Positions 34,639 through 47,645 are shown, counted from the stretch's first letter. The stretch: 64,000 bases of DNA from Bisbaumannia sp015645095 (GCA_036871055.1 CP141893.1:2728001-2792000), one strand, 5' to 3'. The notes: a model not told the origin generated them from the sequence alone. A program made the numbers and translations.

Positions 34639-34964
34639 TAGAACGGCATCTTGAAGCCGGGGGGCAGGTTCAGCCCGGAGGTAATCTCTTCCATCCGCGA
34701 GCGGGAGTTCTCCTCCACCTTGCGCACGGCATCGTTGACCGCCGCGGCCAGCAGGTCCTCGAGGAGCTCCTTGTCCTCCTCCATCACGCTGGGGTCGATA
34801 TCCACCCGGCTGACGTCGTGGCGACCGTTCATGGTCACCTTGATCATGCCGGCGCCGGCCTCACCGGTCACCTCGGCCTTGGCCGCCTCTTCCTGGGCCC
34901 GCTGCATCTTCTCCTGCATCTCCTGGGCCTGCTTCATCAGGTTACCCATTCCACCTTTCATCAT
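34638..34964 (-). CDS. ybaB: Nucleoid-associated protein YbaB/EbfC
   Basis: 108 residues with the long N-terminal helix and the family pattern EVTGEAGAGMIKVTMNG. It forms a dimer that binds DNA. It lies between dnaX and recR, the conserved arrangement in gammaproteobacteria. Several N-terminal Met codons are possible; the first is used here. Confidence 0.95.
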   Translation of the reverse strand: MMKGGMGNLMKQAQEMQEKMQRAQEEAAKAEVTGEAGAGMIKVTMNGRHDVSRVDIDPSVMEEDKELLEDLLAAAVNDAVRKVEENSRSRMEEITSGLNLPPGFKMPF

Positions 34965-35010
34965 GATGGCGTTCCTCTATCTCGTCGTGGGAAAGTATCG
35001 GTCCACCGGC

Positions 35011-37014
35011 TCAGGAGGCCGGTGTCTCAGGGGTCACGCTGCTCTCCTGGAGCCGCGCACCGAAGGTCTCTTCCAGCTGCTGTACCTGAGGGTCGGCCTT
35101 GAGGGCCGCTACCGCCTCGGCATGACGCTCGGCGGCCAGCCGCTGGGCTCGCGCCTGGGGCGTCTCGATTCCCGCCGGCAGCTCTGCGACTTCGACCACC
35201 AGGCGGCGCGAGATATCCTGGGCGGCCAGCGCCGCCTGGATACGCTGATGGTGCACCTCGGCATTCATCGCCGACTGGGAGGGGTCGAGGCGCAGCTGCA
35301 ACGTCTGACCATCGTCGGCCTCCACCACGCAGTGGGCCGCCAGGTTGCGGGTCAGCCCGCCCAGCCCCAGGCTCTCGAAGCGCTCCAGCCACTGGGCGTG
35401 ATCGAGCTGGCCATCCGCCGCCAGCGGCGCCGTGGCGGAGGCGACGGGGGACGACTCGGGCAGCGACGGCTCGCTTGGCGCTGTCGCCGGGGCCGCCGGC
35501 TCGGCGGCGGGCGGTTCCAGGCTGGCGTCGGCCGGTGCCTCGACCACCGCCCTGTCGGGCGTGGCCGGGGCCTCGGGAGACGGCGACACCGTCTCGGGCG
35601 GCATGTCGGCCGCTGTCTCGGGATAAGGCTCCCAGGGCGGCGGCTCTACCGCCGCCGAGGTGGGCGCGGGAGCCGCGTCAGGAACGGGTGCCGTGGCGAC
35701 CGCCTGGGGGGGCTCACTGGCCGACCGGGACTCGACCTCCGGCATCTGGGCGGTCGGCTCGGGGGGCTGAGCCGGCTGCGCCGCCTCGCTGCCACCATCC
35801 GGGGCTCGATCGGCCGGGGCCGGTGACGGCTCCTCTCCTGCCACCGGCCCGCTCGGATTCATTGCCGGCTCGGCACGCAGCGGCAGTGGCGTCTGGGCCG
35901 GCTTCGGCACCCCCTGGGGACGGAAGGCCAACATCCGCAGCAGGGTCATCTCCAGGGCCCCTCGGGGATCCGGGGCCTGGCCCATATCGGCGCGTCCCTG
36001 GAGCCCGATCTGGTAGTAGAGCTGGATATCCTCGGCGGTAAAGCGCGCCGCCAGGGCCAGCAGGGCATCGCGATCGCCATGGGCGTTGCTGACGCCTCCC
36101 GGCACCATCTGCGCTACCGCCAGGCGGTGCAACACGCCGACCAGATCGTCCAGCACGCCGGCGAAATCGGGTCCCTGCTCGGCCAGGCTGGCCACCTCGG
36201 CCAGCAGCCGAGCGGCATCCACCTCGGCCAGGGCCTCCAGCAGGGCCAGCACGTGGCGATGATCCAGGGTGCCCAGCATGGCTGCCACGTCGCCGTGACG
36301 CACCTCGCCCTGGCCGAAGGCGATGGCCTGATCGGTGAGGCTCATGGCATCGCGCATGGAGCCATCCGCGGCCTTGCCCAGCAGCCACAGGGCACTCTCG
36401 TCGAAGGCCACCTGCTCGGCGGTCAGCACCTGGGTCAGGTGCTCCACCACCCGCTCCGGCGGCATGTTCTTGAGGGTGAACTGCAGGCAGCGCGACAGCA
36501 CCGTCACCGGCAGTTTCTGGGGATCGGTGGTGGCCAGCAGGAACTTCACATGGGGCGGCGGCTCTTCCAGGGTCTTGAGCAGCGCATTGAAGCTGTGGGT
36601 GGAGAGCATGTGTACCTCATCGATGAGGTACACCTTGTAGCGGCCCTGGGTGGGCGCATACTGCACGTTGTCGAGCAGCTCCCGGGTATCCTCCACCTTG
36701 GTGCGCGAGGCCGCATCCACCTCGATCAGGTCGACGAAACGCCCCTCGTCGATGGCCCGACACGCCTCGCAGACACCGCAAGGGGTCGAGGTCACCGCCT
36801 CGTCGCCCTCCCCCTTGGCGGTACAATTCAGGCACTTCGCCAGGATGCGCGCCAGCGTCGTCTTGCCCACCCCGCGGGTGCCGGTGAACAGATAGGCATG
36901 GTGCAGGCGCCCCTGATCGAGGGCGTTGACCAGTGCGCGGCGCACATGGTCCTGACCGACCAGCTCATGGAAGGTGCGCGGACGCCATTTGCGGGCCAAG
37001 ACCTGATAGCTCAT
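35011..37014 (-). CDS. dnaX: DNA polymerase III subunit gamma/tau
   Basis: A 667-residue clamp-loader ATPase. Walker A is GTRGVGKTT, the zinc-binding cysteines lie at CLNC and CGVCEAC, and the DEVHMLS and LEEPPPHVKF motifs follow. After about residue 370 comes a proline/alanine/glutamate-rich linker and then the tau C-terminal domain that contacts polymerase and helicase. I saw no A-rich slippery heptamer of the E. coli type, so production of a separate gamma by frameshifting is not evident. Confidence 0.96.
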   Translation of the reverse strand: MSYQVLARKWRPRTFHELVGQDHVRRALVNALDQGRLHHAYLFTGTRGVGKTTLARILAKCLNCTAKGEGDEAVTSTPCGVCEACRAIDEGRFVDLIEVDAASRTKVEDTRELLDNVQYAPTQGRYKVYLIDEVHMLSTHSFNALLKTLEEPPPHVKFLLATTDPQKLPVTVLSRCLQFTLKNMPPERVVEHLTQVLTAEQVAFDESALWLLGKAADGSMRDAMSLTDQAIAFGQGEVRHGDVAAMLGTLDHRHVLALLEALAEVDAARLLAEVASLAEQGPDFAGVLDDLVGVLHRLAVAQMVPGGVSNAHGDRDALLALAARFTAEDIQLYYQIGLQGRADMGQAPDPRGALEMTLLRMLAFRPQGVPKPAQTPLPLRAEPAMNPSGPVAGEEPSPAPADRAPDGGSEAAQPAQPPEPTAQMPEVESRSASEPPQAVATAPVPDAAPAPTSAAVEPPPWEPYPETAADMPPETVSPSPEAPATPDRAVVEAPADASLEPPAAEPAAPATAPSEPSLPESSPVASATAPLAADGQLDHAQWLERFESLGLGGLTRNLAAHCVVEADDGQTLQLRLDPSQSAMNAEVHHQRIQAALAAQDISRRLVVEVAELPAGIETPQARAQRLAAERHAEAVAALKADPQVQQLEETFGARLQESSVTPETPAS

Positions 37015-37144
37015 GCAGTGCGGAATCCTTACGGCAAGAAGTGGGGCGCCGACCCTGGGTCGAGCGATAACCCCCTATTCTAGCGGTTGGGGCCCATAGC
37101 GGAAAGCGCCGCCTCCGGCCCGCCCTCCCCGACTGGCGCGCACA

Positions 37145-37180
37145 CGAAAAAACCCCAGCCTCTTTCGACGCTGGGGTTTT
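37145..37180 (-). terminator. Distal terminator of the rRNA operon
   Basis: On the minus strand an 11-bp stem (AAAACCCCAGC/GCTGGGGTTTT) ends in a T-run. It lies downstream of a 5S-like relic and has the same layout as the proximal terminator at 37376-37416. Confidence 0.75.
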
Positions 37181-37190
37181 CTCTCAATAC

Positions 37191-37273
37191 GTGCCTGACG
37201 ATGATCCGGCCGGCGCTCCGGGCGCCGGGCTCCGGTGGCCGGCACTCCGGGACTCTCGCATGGGGGTGAGACC
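37191..37273 (-). pseudogene. Relic of a second 5S rRNA 3' end
   Basis: GTGCCTGACGATGA (37191-37204) and ACTCTCGCATGGGG (37252-37265) both occur in the real 5S gene (from 37423), where they are only four bases apart. Here a 46-bp GC-rich palindromic segment (37205-37250) separates them, and sequence beyond 37273 no longer matches 5S. It looks like a duplicated 5S-plus-terminator module that has decayed. The remaining stretch to 37375 holds GC-rich inverted repeats and no credible gene. Confidence 0.6.
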
Positions 37274-37375
37274 GCCCGGCCCTTCGTGGCACCGCCACGA
37301 GGGCGGTCGAACGCCCCGAGCCGGCGAGGGGCCGGACCGCGAAGCGGCCCCTAGCGTTATCCTGGTTAGCCACAG

Positions 37376-37416
37376 ACGAAAAACCCCGACCATCTAATGA
37401 TGATCGGGGCTTTTCT
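37376..37416 (-). terminator. Proximal terminator after 5S rRNA
   Basis: On the minus strand a 7-bp stem built on CCCCGA/TCGGGG is followed by TTTTTCG. It lies about 8 bases past the 5S 3' end. Confidence 0.8.
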
Positions 37417-37423
37417 GAATAAG

Positions 37424-37541
37424 TGCCTGACGATGACCTACTCTCGCATGGGGAGACCCCACACTACCATCGGCGCTGAGCGGTTTCACTGCTGAGTTCG
37501 GCATGGGATCAGGTGGTTCCCACTCGCTATGGTCGTCAGGC
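37424..37541 (-). rRNA. rrf: 5S ribosomal RNA
   Basis: About 118 nt. The ends pair (GCCTGACGA with TCGTCAGGC), and the inner sequence (for example CCGAACTCAG, GGGGTCTCCCC) is typical of gammaproteobacterial 5S RNA. The exact ends are set by comparison with E. coli and could shift by one or two bases. Confidence 0.95.
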
Positions 37542-37634
37542 GTAAACGGTGGCCGGCTGCGCGCGTGTCGCAACCCGCCTTATGAATCATGCTGTTGAGG
37601 ATCGTCTCACGTATCCGGCGCGTACCATCGCGCA

Positions 37635-37652
37635 GACCCCTTGGGGTTATAT

Positions 37653-37659
<7 letters not shown>
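37635..37659 (-). other. 23S processing stem, 3' arm
   Basis: This 25-base segment pairs with 40533-40557 at 24 of 25 positions, forming the RNase III stem that brackets 23S rRNA. Confidence 0.85.
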
Positions 37660-40532
<2,873 letters not shown>

Positions 40533-40539
<7 letters not shown>

Positions 40540-40557
40540 ATATAACCCGAAGGGGTC
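40533..40557 (-). other. 23S processing stem, 5' arm
   Basis: The partner of 37635-37659; together they form a 25-bp helix that encloses 23S precursor RNA for RNase III cleavage. Confidence 0.85.
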
Positions 40558-40626
40558 TGGTCGCGATTGGTACGATAATTGCCGGATACGCTTGAGACGT
40601 ATCGTCAATTTGTCAGCATGATTCAT

Positions 40627-40640
40627 ATTGTTAAAGAGCA
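40627..40640 (-). promoter_or_regulatory. boxA antitermination site in the rRNA spacer
   Basis: On the minus strand TGCTCTTTAACAAT matches the rRNA boxA bound by NusB/NusE. It lies between tRNA-Ala and 23S. Confidence 0.85.
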
Positions 40641-40912
40641 CTTAAAGCTAGAAGCTTTAAGCTGGAAGCTTGAAAAAAACCTCAAGCGTCTAGCTTAAAA
40701 CTTCGATGACTGCGAATGGTATAGGAGGGGAGATGGTGGAGCCTAGCGGGATCGAACCGCTGACCTCCTGCGTGCAAGGCAGGCGCTCTCCCAGCTGAGC
40801 TAAGGCCCCTGAAACATAGCTGGAAGCTTGAAGCTGAAAGCTGGAAGAAAAACCCGGCACGACAAACTTTTGGGTTTAACTTCTAGCTTCAAGCTGTCAG
40901 CTTAAAGCTTTA
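40641..40912. repeat. AGCTTGAAGCT-type degenerate repeats in the 16S-23S spacer
   Basis: Three AT-rich tracts (about 40645-40705, 40815-40845 and 40875-40912) flanking the tRNA genes consist of variants of AGCT-(T/G)GAAGCT and its complement. Several can pair with each other, so they may fold into spacer stems. The tRNA-Ala gene lies within this span. Confidence 0.7.
40734..40809 (-). tRNA. tRNA-Ala (TGC)
   Basis: 76 nt with encoded CCA. The acceptor begins GGGGCCT, the anticodon loop CTTGCACG carries TGC, and the T-loop GTTCGATCC is intact. It is in the usual position between 16S and 23S. Confidence 0.97.
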
Positions 40913-40914
40913 GA

Positions 40915-40991
<77 letters not shown>

Positions 40992-41084
40992 GGCTAACCA
41001 CAGGGCTTGCGCCCTAACAGTCATTTGCTCTGGTCGATCAGGTAATTCATTGTGGACACTTGCCGGCAGGCGGCGGTCGTCGTT

Positions 41085-42624
<1,540 letters not shown>

Positions 42625-42796
42625 AAAATCATTGCGGTTCTTGCTTGCCACCCGAAGGCAACAAAAGCGAACCAAACTTGGCTCAAGGTTCAAACGTTCT
42701 CAAAAAGATCCGCAGATCTTTGACGAGTCGCTTGCCTTGATGATTTGGTGACTTCTCACCGCCTCACCGACAAGCGCCCACATGAATTACCTGATC

Positions 42797-42810
42797 GATT
42801 GTTAAAGAGC
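42797..42810 (-). promoter_or_regulatory. boxA in the 16S leader
   Basis: On the minus strand GCTCTTTAACAATC matches the rRNA antitermination boxA. The leader runs from about 42875 to the 16S 5' end; apart from this site it holds no gene. Confidence 0.85.
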
Positions 42811-42881
42811 GGCTCCGGGCTCTTTAGAGAGCGGAGCGTCTCGCTTTGGTCGCTGTTGCGACGCCGCTGCGAGGAAGCGAT

Positions 42882-42909
42882 ACTCTACCGATTCGGCCGT
42901 GACTGTCAA
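42882..42909 (-). promoter_or_regulatory. rRNA operon promoter P2
   Basis: TTGACA (42904-42909), a 16-bp spacer and TAGAGT (42882-42887) on the minus strand, about 260 bases before 16S. Confidence 0.8.
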
Positions 42910-42995
42910 GCCCTGCTCGGCGATCCTGAAGCGTGCCACGATGCGGCCACTTCCGATCCTCCGGGCCGGCGACTGGCCGGTCGGTGTGGCGATGC

Positions 42996-43023
42996 ATTCT
43001 ACTGCACCCGGCCGCCCTGTCAA
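42996..43023 (-). promoter_or_regulatory. rRNA operon promoter P1
   Basis: TTGACA (43018-43023), a 16-bp spacer and TAGAAT (42996-43001) on the minus strand, 114 bp upstream of P2. A-rich sequence (GAGAAAAACGAGA) next to the -35 could act as an UP element. Tandem P1/P2 promoters are usual for rRNA operons. The stretch 43024-43290 shows no other gene. Confidence 0.85.
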
Positions 43024-43305
43024 TCTCGTTTTTCTCGAGCGGGTTTCGAAAAACCCAACAGAAACAAGCACTTTTGCCACTCATTGCCGCCGGTGACGAT
43101 GGCCGTCGCTGGCAGCGGATGCGTACTTTACGGATTACCCCGCCCCCTTGCAAGGACTTTGCTGAAAAACTTCTCACTCCGAGGAGCGGGCCTGGCCGCT
43201 CACCTACGCCTGCTGTCATCGAAAGCCGACGGCACTCTTCTCCCTCCTGGCATAGGCTGACTCAGTGGGGCAATGCCCCCAACCTACTCATGGAGGAGCC
43301 TGACC

Positions 43306-43989
43306 ATGCCCTTGATCGATAGCCTGAGCCCCAGGCAGCGCTTCCTGGCAGCCACCCCGGACCACAGCGGTGACAACAAGGCCCTGAAAGCGGCACAGCA
43401 TCGACAGTGGCTACAGGAGATCCAGACCTGGGCCGGCCACGAGGGCGCATCGGCACGCCTGGCTCGCCACCTCACACCGGTTCCGATACTCGATGATCGG
43501 CTCGACACGGTGACCACCGATGGCCGCCACCTTTTCTTCAATGCCCGTTTTACCGCCACCTTGAGGCCGGTGGAGCGTCACTTTATTACCGCTCACCTGG
43601 TATGGCACTGCGTCTGCGGTCATATCGTGGCCCAGTCACACCGGGATAACCTGCGCTGGAACCTGGCCTGCGAGCATGAGGCCAATTATCTGGTACTGCT
43701 GGAAGGCTTGCGCCTCCCCAGGGATGCCGTCTTCTACTTTTCCCAGGCCGGCCGCAGCAACGGCCAAGTCTACGACTGGCTGGCCGCCCACCCTCACCCT
43801 CAGTACGACCACCACTTCGATCAGCATCCCCTGGACCCACCCCGAGACTACGACGAGGTGACTCTCGTGGACCCGGACTATACCCCCCTGGATGCCGACG
43901 ACGCCCTGGCCAACCTGTGGCTGGAGCTGGCACAGAGGGAAAGGCTGGCTACGCCACTGCGTGCCTATCTGATCAAGCGTCAAGGATAA
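43306..43989 (+). CDS. DUF2201-like putative metallopeptidase domain protein, catalytic Glu missing
   Basis: 227 residues. The centre (about residues 85-140) resembles the DUF2201 metallopeptidase-like domain: a helix with H97-L-V-W-H101 and H106, then NLACEHEANYLVLLEGLRLP. In canonical members the first helix reads HExxH; here Leu98 replaces the catalytic Glu, so peptidase activity is doubtful though metal binding may persist. The usual C-terminal VWA-like domain is absent, as is a MoxR-type ATPase neighbour. GGAGGAG lies upstream of the ATG at 43306. Confidence 0.65.
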   Translation: MPLIDSLSPRQRFLAATPDHSGDNKALKAAQHRQWLQEIQTWAGHEGASARLARHLTPVPILDDRLDTVTTDGRHLFFNARFTATLRPVERHFITAHLVWHCVCGHIVAQSHRDNLRWNLACEHEANYLVLLEGLRLPRDAVFYFSQAGRSNGQVYDWLAAHPHPQYDHHFDQHPLDPPRDYDEVTLVDPDYTPLDADDALANLWLELAQRERLATPLRAYLIKRQG

Positions 43990-44075
43990 CGAGCAAGAGG
44001 AGAGCCGTTCGGCAGGCAGCCGCTGGGGCTCGGAGAACACCGGGGACAGGATCGGGCCATGGGGCCGAAATGGAG

Positions 44076-44184
44076 GCGGCCCCGACAGCCACATCCCGGC
44101 ACACGCATCCACCACTACCGTTGCTCCCTTCCGGGCCTGGCGGGGTTTGCAGCTTCGCGTTGCGGGAGGACCGACGGGGCCACC
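44076..44184 (-). ncRNA. ffs: Signal recognition particle RNA (4.5S, small bacterial type)
   Basis: On the minus strand the apical region CAGGCCCGGAAGGGAGCA carries the conserved SRP hairpin with the GGAA tetraloop and Ffh-binding internal loops, and GTGCCGGGATGTGGCTG matches the 3' half of the gene. The ends GGTGGCCCC and GGGGCCGCC pair. Ends are approximate. It guides Ffh-dependent targeting of membrane proteins. Confidence 0.93.
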
Positions 44185-44251
44185 ATAGCGGAGGACGTCT
44201 TGGTACCTCGAGACGAGCCAAGCAGGACACCCGCTTGAATCGACGCCGCGC

Positions 44252-44280
44252 ACTATAACAGCGCCCCAGCGGCCTCGCAA
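44252..44280 (-). promoter_or_regulatory. ffs promoter
   Basis: On the minus strand TTGCGA (44275-44280), a 17-bp spacer and TATAGT (44252-44257). Transcription would begin about 60 bases before mature SRP RNA, leaving a leader to be trimmed. Confidence 0.6.
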
Positions 44281-44353
44281 GGCCGGTGGCAATTCCCCGC
44301 CTAAGCGTCCAAGGTTAGGGGGTAGTCACCCACCGATGCAGAGGCACTTCCCC

Positions 44354-45577
44354 ATGAAGACGAATCCTGACAAGGGTTATATCGCACTGCTTGGCTGGAG
44401 CCTGAATGCCATCGAGGCCGCCGAGGACTTCGACCGTCGCTATGTGGTCGTCGCCCCGGACTGGGCCGAGCCTTACTGCCAGGAACATGATATCCCCTAC
44501 GTTCCCTGGAACTTCGAGCGCCTCAACGACCGCTCCCTGGAAATTGCCGAAACCCTGAAGCACATGGGCGTCAATGTCGCGATTCCCCTCTTCGAGGAGA
44601 CCGTGGAGTGGGCCGGCGCCATCAACTCGGTGCTGCTCGACAACCCTCGCCTGCTGGGGCAATCGATGCTGATGCGCGATAAATCCCTGATGAAGCGTCG
44701 TGCCCAGTTGGGCGGCATTCGCGTAGGCATCTTCGAAGAGGCCCACGACCGCGACGACGTGATGCGCTTCCTGCGCCGCGTCAACCAGACCCTGCTCAAG
44801 CTCGACGGCGACCCCAATGACCCGATTCATCTCAAGGCCTTCGACAAGGCCGGCTGCCTGGGGCACCGGATGATCCGCACCCCCGACGACGTGGATGCCA
44901 TTCCCGACGAGGAATTCCCCGCGCTGATGGAGTCCCACCTGGATGGCTGGGAATTCGCCGTCGAGGCCTGGATCCATAATGGCAAGATCCGTTTCCTCAA
45001 TATCTCGGAGTACGTGACCCTGGGCTATTCGGTCTTCGTGCCCGCCTCACCGGCCCTGGAGAAGTATCGCGCCCAGATCACCGCCCAGATCGAGAAACTG
45101 ATCAAGACCTTCGATATCGAGTTCGGCCTGATCCACCCCGAGTACTTCGTCACCAGCGACGGCGAGATGTATTTCGGCGAGGTGGCCTATCGGCCGCCGG
45201 GCTTCAAGGTCTTCGAGTTGCTGGAGCGGGTCTACGGCTTCAACGCCTACCAGGCCAGCATGCTGGTCTTCGACCCCAAGAGCACCGAGGCAGAGGTCGA
45301 GGCCTTCTTCCCCCGAGAAGTGGTCGATGCCAAGGGCTATGCCGGCTGCTTCGGGGTCTATCCCCGTCGCCGGGTGGTCAGCCGCCTGGAGATCCCCGAG
45401 GAGACCGAGGATCACCCCTACTTCGAGTCCCACGAACTGACCCCGCCGCTCCAGGAGACGGTGACCAAGCGCTCCGCCTTCGGCACGCATTGGGGGCTGA
45501 TCTACTTCACCGGGGAGGACCCCGAGACGCTGCGTGACCTGCTCAAACGCCAGGAGGAAGTGGACTTCTATGTATAA
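44354..45577 (+). CDS. ATP-grasp domain protein of unknown substrate
   Basis: 407 residues. A Rossmann-like pre-ATP-grasp region (YIALLGWSLNAIEAAEDF) is followed by an ATP-grasp core with LLKLDG and GWEFAVEAWI, and a metal-binding C-terminal motif YFGEVAYRPPGFKVFE. Such enzymes join a carboxylate to an amine or thiol through an acyl phosphate. No known family name fits well, and the substrate cannot be inferred. The ATG at 44354 has GAGG about 9 bases upstream; an ATG at 44336 is also in frame. The next gene begins 31 bp downstream and is probably co-transcribed. Confidence 0.8.
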   Translation: MKTNPDKGYIALLGWSLNAIEAAEDFDRRYVVVAPDWAEPYCQEHDIPYVPWNFERLNDRSLEIAETLKHMGVNVAIPLFEETVEWAGAINSVLLDNPRLLGQSMLMRDKSLMKRRAQLGGIRVGIFEEAHDRDDVMRFLRRVNQTLLKLDGDPNDPIHLKAFDKAGCLGHRMIRTPDDVDAIPDEEFPALMESHLDGWEFAVEAWIHNGKIRFLNISEYVTLGYSVFVPASPALEKYRAQITAQIEKLIKTFDIEFGLIHPEYFVTSDGEMYFGEVAYRPPGFKVFELLERVYGFNAYQASMLVFDPKSTEAEVEAFFPREVVDAKGYAGCFGVYPRRRVVSRLEIPEETEDHPYFESHELTPPLQETVTKRSAFGTHWGLIYFTGEDPETLRDLLKRQEEVDFYV

Positions 45578-45608
45578 TCATCGACCGTCCCACGATTAAG
45601 GAAACGGC

Positions 45609-47645
45609 GTGCCTCCTGAGACCCCTTCCCTTCGAGGAGACACCAGCAGGCTCGAGAGCCTGCTGGTGAAACTGGACAGCGCCATCGAGCTGCTGGCCAA
45701 GGCTCGACCCTTCGCCAAGCCCGCCAAGCTACCTCGAGTGTTCGACAGCGCGCGTCGCGTCCTGCTTCAGCCGGGCGGGGCCGCGGCCCTACAGGCCCGC
45801 GCCCAACGCCTGGAAGAGGCCGGCGTCTTCGCCGGCAGCGACTGGGCCTGCCCCCAGATCCTGATCCCCTCGCTGACCGCCGGCATCCTCGAGAGCCCCC
45901 AGGCCGATACCCTGGTCATCGAGGCACTGAGCGAGTTACGCCTGCTGGCCGTGGCCCAGGGTGAGTACCGCCACCCCCAGGTCTCCGCCGAGCAGGCCCA
46001 CCACTTCCTGACCCAGGTGCTGGCCATCAACCTGGGGCGCCTGTTCACGCCGCCTTCCGAGGCGCAGCGCGAGACCCAGGGGCGCCTCTGTGAGCTGCCC
46101 CAGCGGCTGCTCCAGCACCTGGCGGAGCATATCGGCTATGAACGGGTCATCGACCCGCTGATCGACGAGATCTGGCGCATCCTGCAGCAGCGTCCCATCC
46201 AGGTGGAGGCGGCCAAGCGCATGATCACCCAGATCGCCATCTGTCGGGCCGACCCGGGCATCGAGCTAGGCGCCAGCGGTCAGGGCGCCGACCGCCTGAT
46301 CAGCAGCCTCTATGGCCCCACCCAGGGCTGCCGCGAGGATCCCGGGCTCGAGGCCTATGCCCAGCGCCTAGCCAGCATGGACGATGGCACCCTGCAGTAC
46401 GAGGCCTCCGGCTTCGCCCGGGCGATGCACGACACCGGCCTGGTCTCTCCCTATCACCCCCTGCTGCTGCGCCATCTCTTGCAACGGGGCGACCACCTTG
46501 TGGCCGAAGCCTTGGGGCTCTCGGCCACCGGCCGCGATTGCCTGCTCTGTTACCGCCAACTGGTGCATGCCCTGATCGAGGAGGCGGTGCATCCGGCCAC
46601 CGCCCAGGCCATCTATGGCCTGGCGCTGATGCTGGAGCGCGGCATCCTCTACCAGCCACCGGTGGCCCCGGCCCTGTGGCGCCAGCTGGGCCTGACGCTG
46701 AGCGAGACGAACACTCAACACCTGGCGCAGGTCTTCGGTGACTCACCGTCGCCCCGGGCCCGCCTCCTGGAAGGGGTGCTGTGCATGCTGGGCCAGCCCC
46801 TGGGCGTGGGCCAGGGCAACAACCCCACCTGCCAGTCGGCCCGCGCCCTCTCCATGTGGGCCTACAATGACCCAGACTACCTGCTGCAGATGGTGGCCTG
46901 GGCGGCCCGGGACGACGAGGTGGTGATGCACTTCGAGGGAGAGGCCATCTCCTCCCGGGAGAGCCAGGCCGGCCTGGCCGAGACCCCGCCGCTGGATCTC
47001 GACCCGGTCTCGCTGATCGTGGTGCCTCACCTGGATCGCATCTACGTGGAGATGGGGCGTCGCTGCCTCGGCCGCGAGGGCGACCCCCACCGCTGGGTCA
47101 ACCCGGAATTCCATGGCTGGTGGGCCGGGCGCGGTTTCCGCATCAACGTGGACGTGGCCAGCGGGCAACTGCTGGAACCCGAGGCCTTCCTGCGCCACTT
47201 CTATGCCGCCTACCACCCCTACTACAACGGCAATCAACCGCTGATCCACCCCCAGCCCGCCGGTATCGCCGTGACCGACAGCGCCGCCCGCTTCATCGGC
47301 TGGCATGCCATCACCATCCTGCGGGTCGTCCTCGACCCCGAGGAGGTGATGCGGGTCTACTTCTTCAATCCCAACAATGACAGCGGCCAGGACTGGGGCG
47401 ACGAGGTCCGGGTCAGCACCGCTGGTCACGGCGAGCGCTTCGGCGAGGGCTCCCTGCCGGTGGAGCAGTTCGCCTCACGACTCTATATCTTCCACTTCGA
47501 CCCCCAGGAACAGGGCGATGTGGATAGCGTGCCCCAGGAGAGCCTGGATAGCGCCCTGGGCTACCTGATGCGCAGTTGGGGGGCCGAGCGCCTGCCCGCC
47601 AACGAGCTTCAGGCCCATCCGGCCCCCAGGGCGCCGGATGCCTGA
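45609..47645 (+). CDS. Uncharacterised protein with a cysteine-peptidase-like C-terminal signature
   Basis: 678 residues, starting at GTG 45609 with AAGGAA upstream. The N-terminal 380 residues are helical and unrecognised. The C-terminal part contains Cys408 in NNPTCQSARALSMW, His566 in GWHAIT and Asn587 in FFNPNND, in the order and contexts seen in papain-like or C39-like thiol hydrolases and transglutaminases. This is motif reading only. Pairing with an ATP-grasp ligase recalls ligase/hydrolase pairs acting on peptides. No signal peptide or membrane segment is seen. Confidence 0.7.
   Translation: MPPETPSLRGDTSRLESLLVKLDSAIELLAKARPFAKPAKLPRVFDSARRVLLQPGGAAALQARAQRLEEAGVFAGSDWACPQILIPSLTAGILESPQADTLVIEALSELRLLAVAQGEYRHPQVSAEQAHHFLTQVLAINLGRLFTPPSEAQRETQGRLCELPQRLLQHLAEHIGYERVIDPLIDEIWRILQQRPIQVEAAKRMITQIAICRADPGIELGASGQGADRLISSLYGPTQGCREDPGLEAYAQRLASMDDGTLQYEASGFARAMHDTGLVSPYHPLLLRHLLQRGDHLVAEALGLSATGRDCLLCYRQLVHALIEEAVHPATAQAIYGLALMLERGILYQPPVAPALWRQLGLTLSETNTQHLAQVFGDSPSPRARLLEGVLCMLGQPLGVGQGNNPTCQSARALSMWAYNDPDYLLQMVAWAARDDEVVMHFEGEAISSRESQAGLAETPPLDLDPVSLIVVPHLDRIYVEMGRRCLGREGDPHRWVNPEFHGWWAGRGFRINVDVASGQLLEPEAFLRHFYAAYHPYYNGNQPLIHPQPAGIAVTDSAARFIGWHAITILRVVLDPEEVMRVYFFNPNNDSGQDWGDEVRVSTAGHGERFGEGSLPVEQFASRLYIFHFDPQEQGDVDSVPQESLDSALGYLMRSWGAERLPANELQAHPAPRAPDA

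Noticed and set aside
35011..37014. Programmed frameshift site in dnaX
   Set aside because: No A-rich slippery heptamer with a downstream hairpin was found in the expected region.
37080..37373. 97-codon minus-strand frame after dnaX
   Set aside because: It overlaps a terminator and a 5S relic, lacks a ribosome binding site and shows no recognisable protein features.
43917..44292. Overlapping frames of 113 and 218 codons
   Set aside because: They cover the SRP RNA gene and its promoter; the RNA has clear conserved structure, the frames do not.
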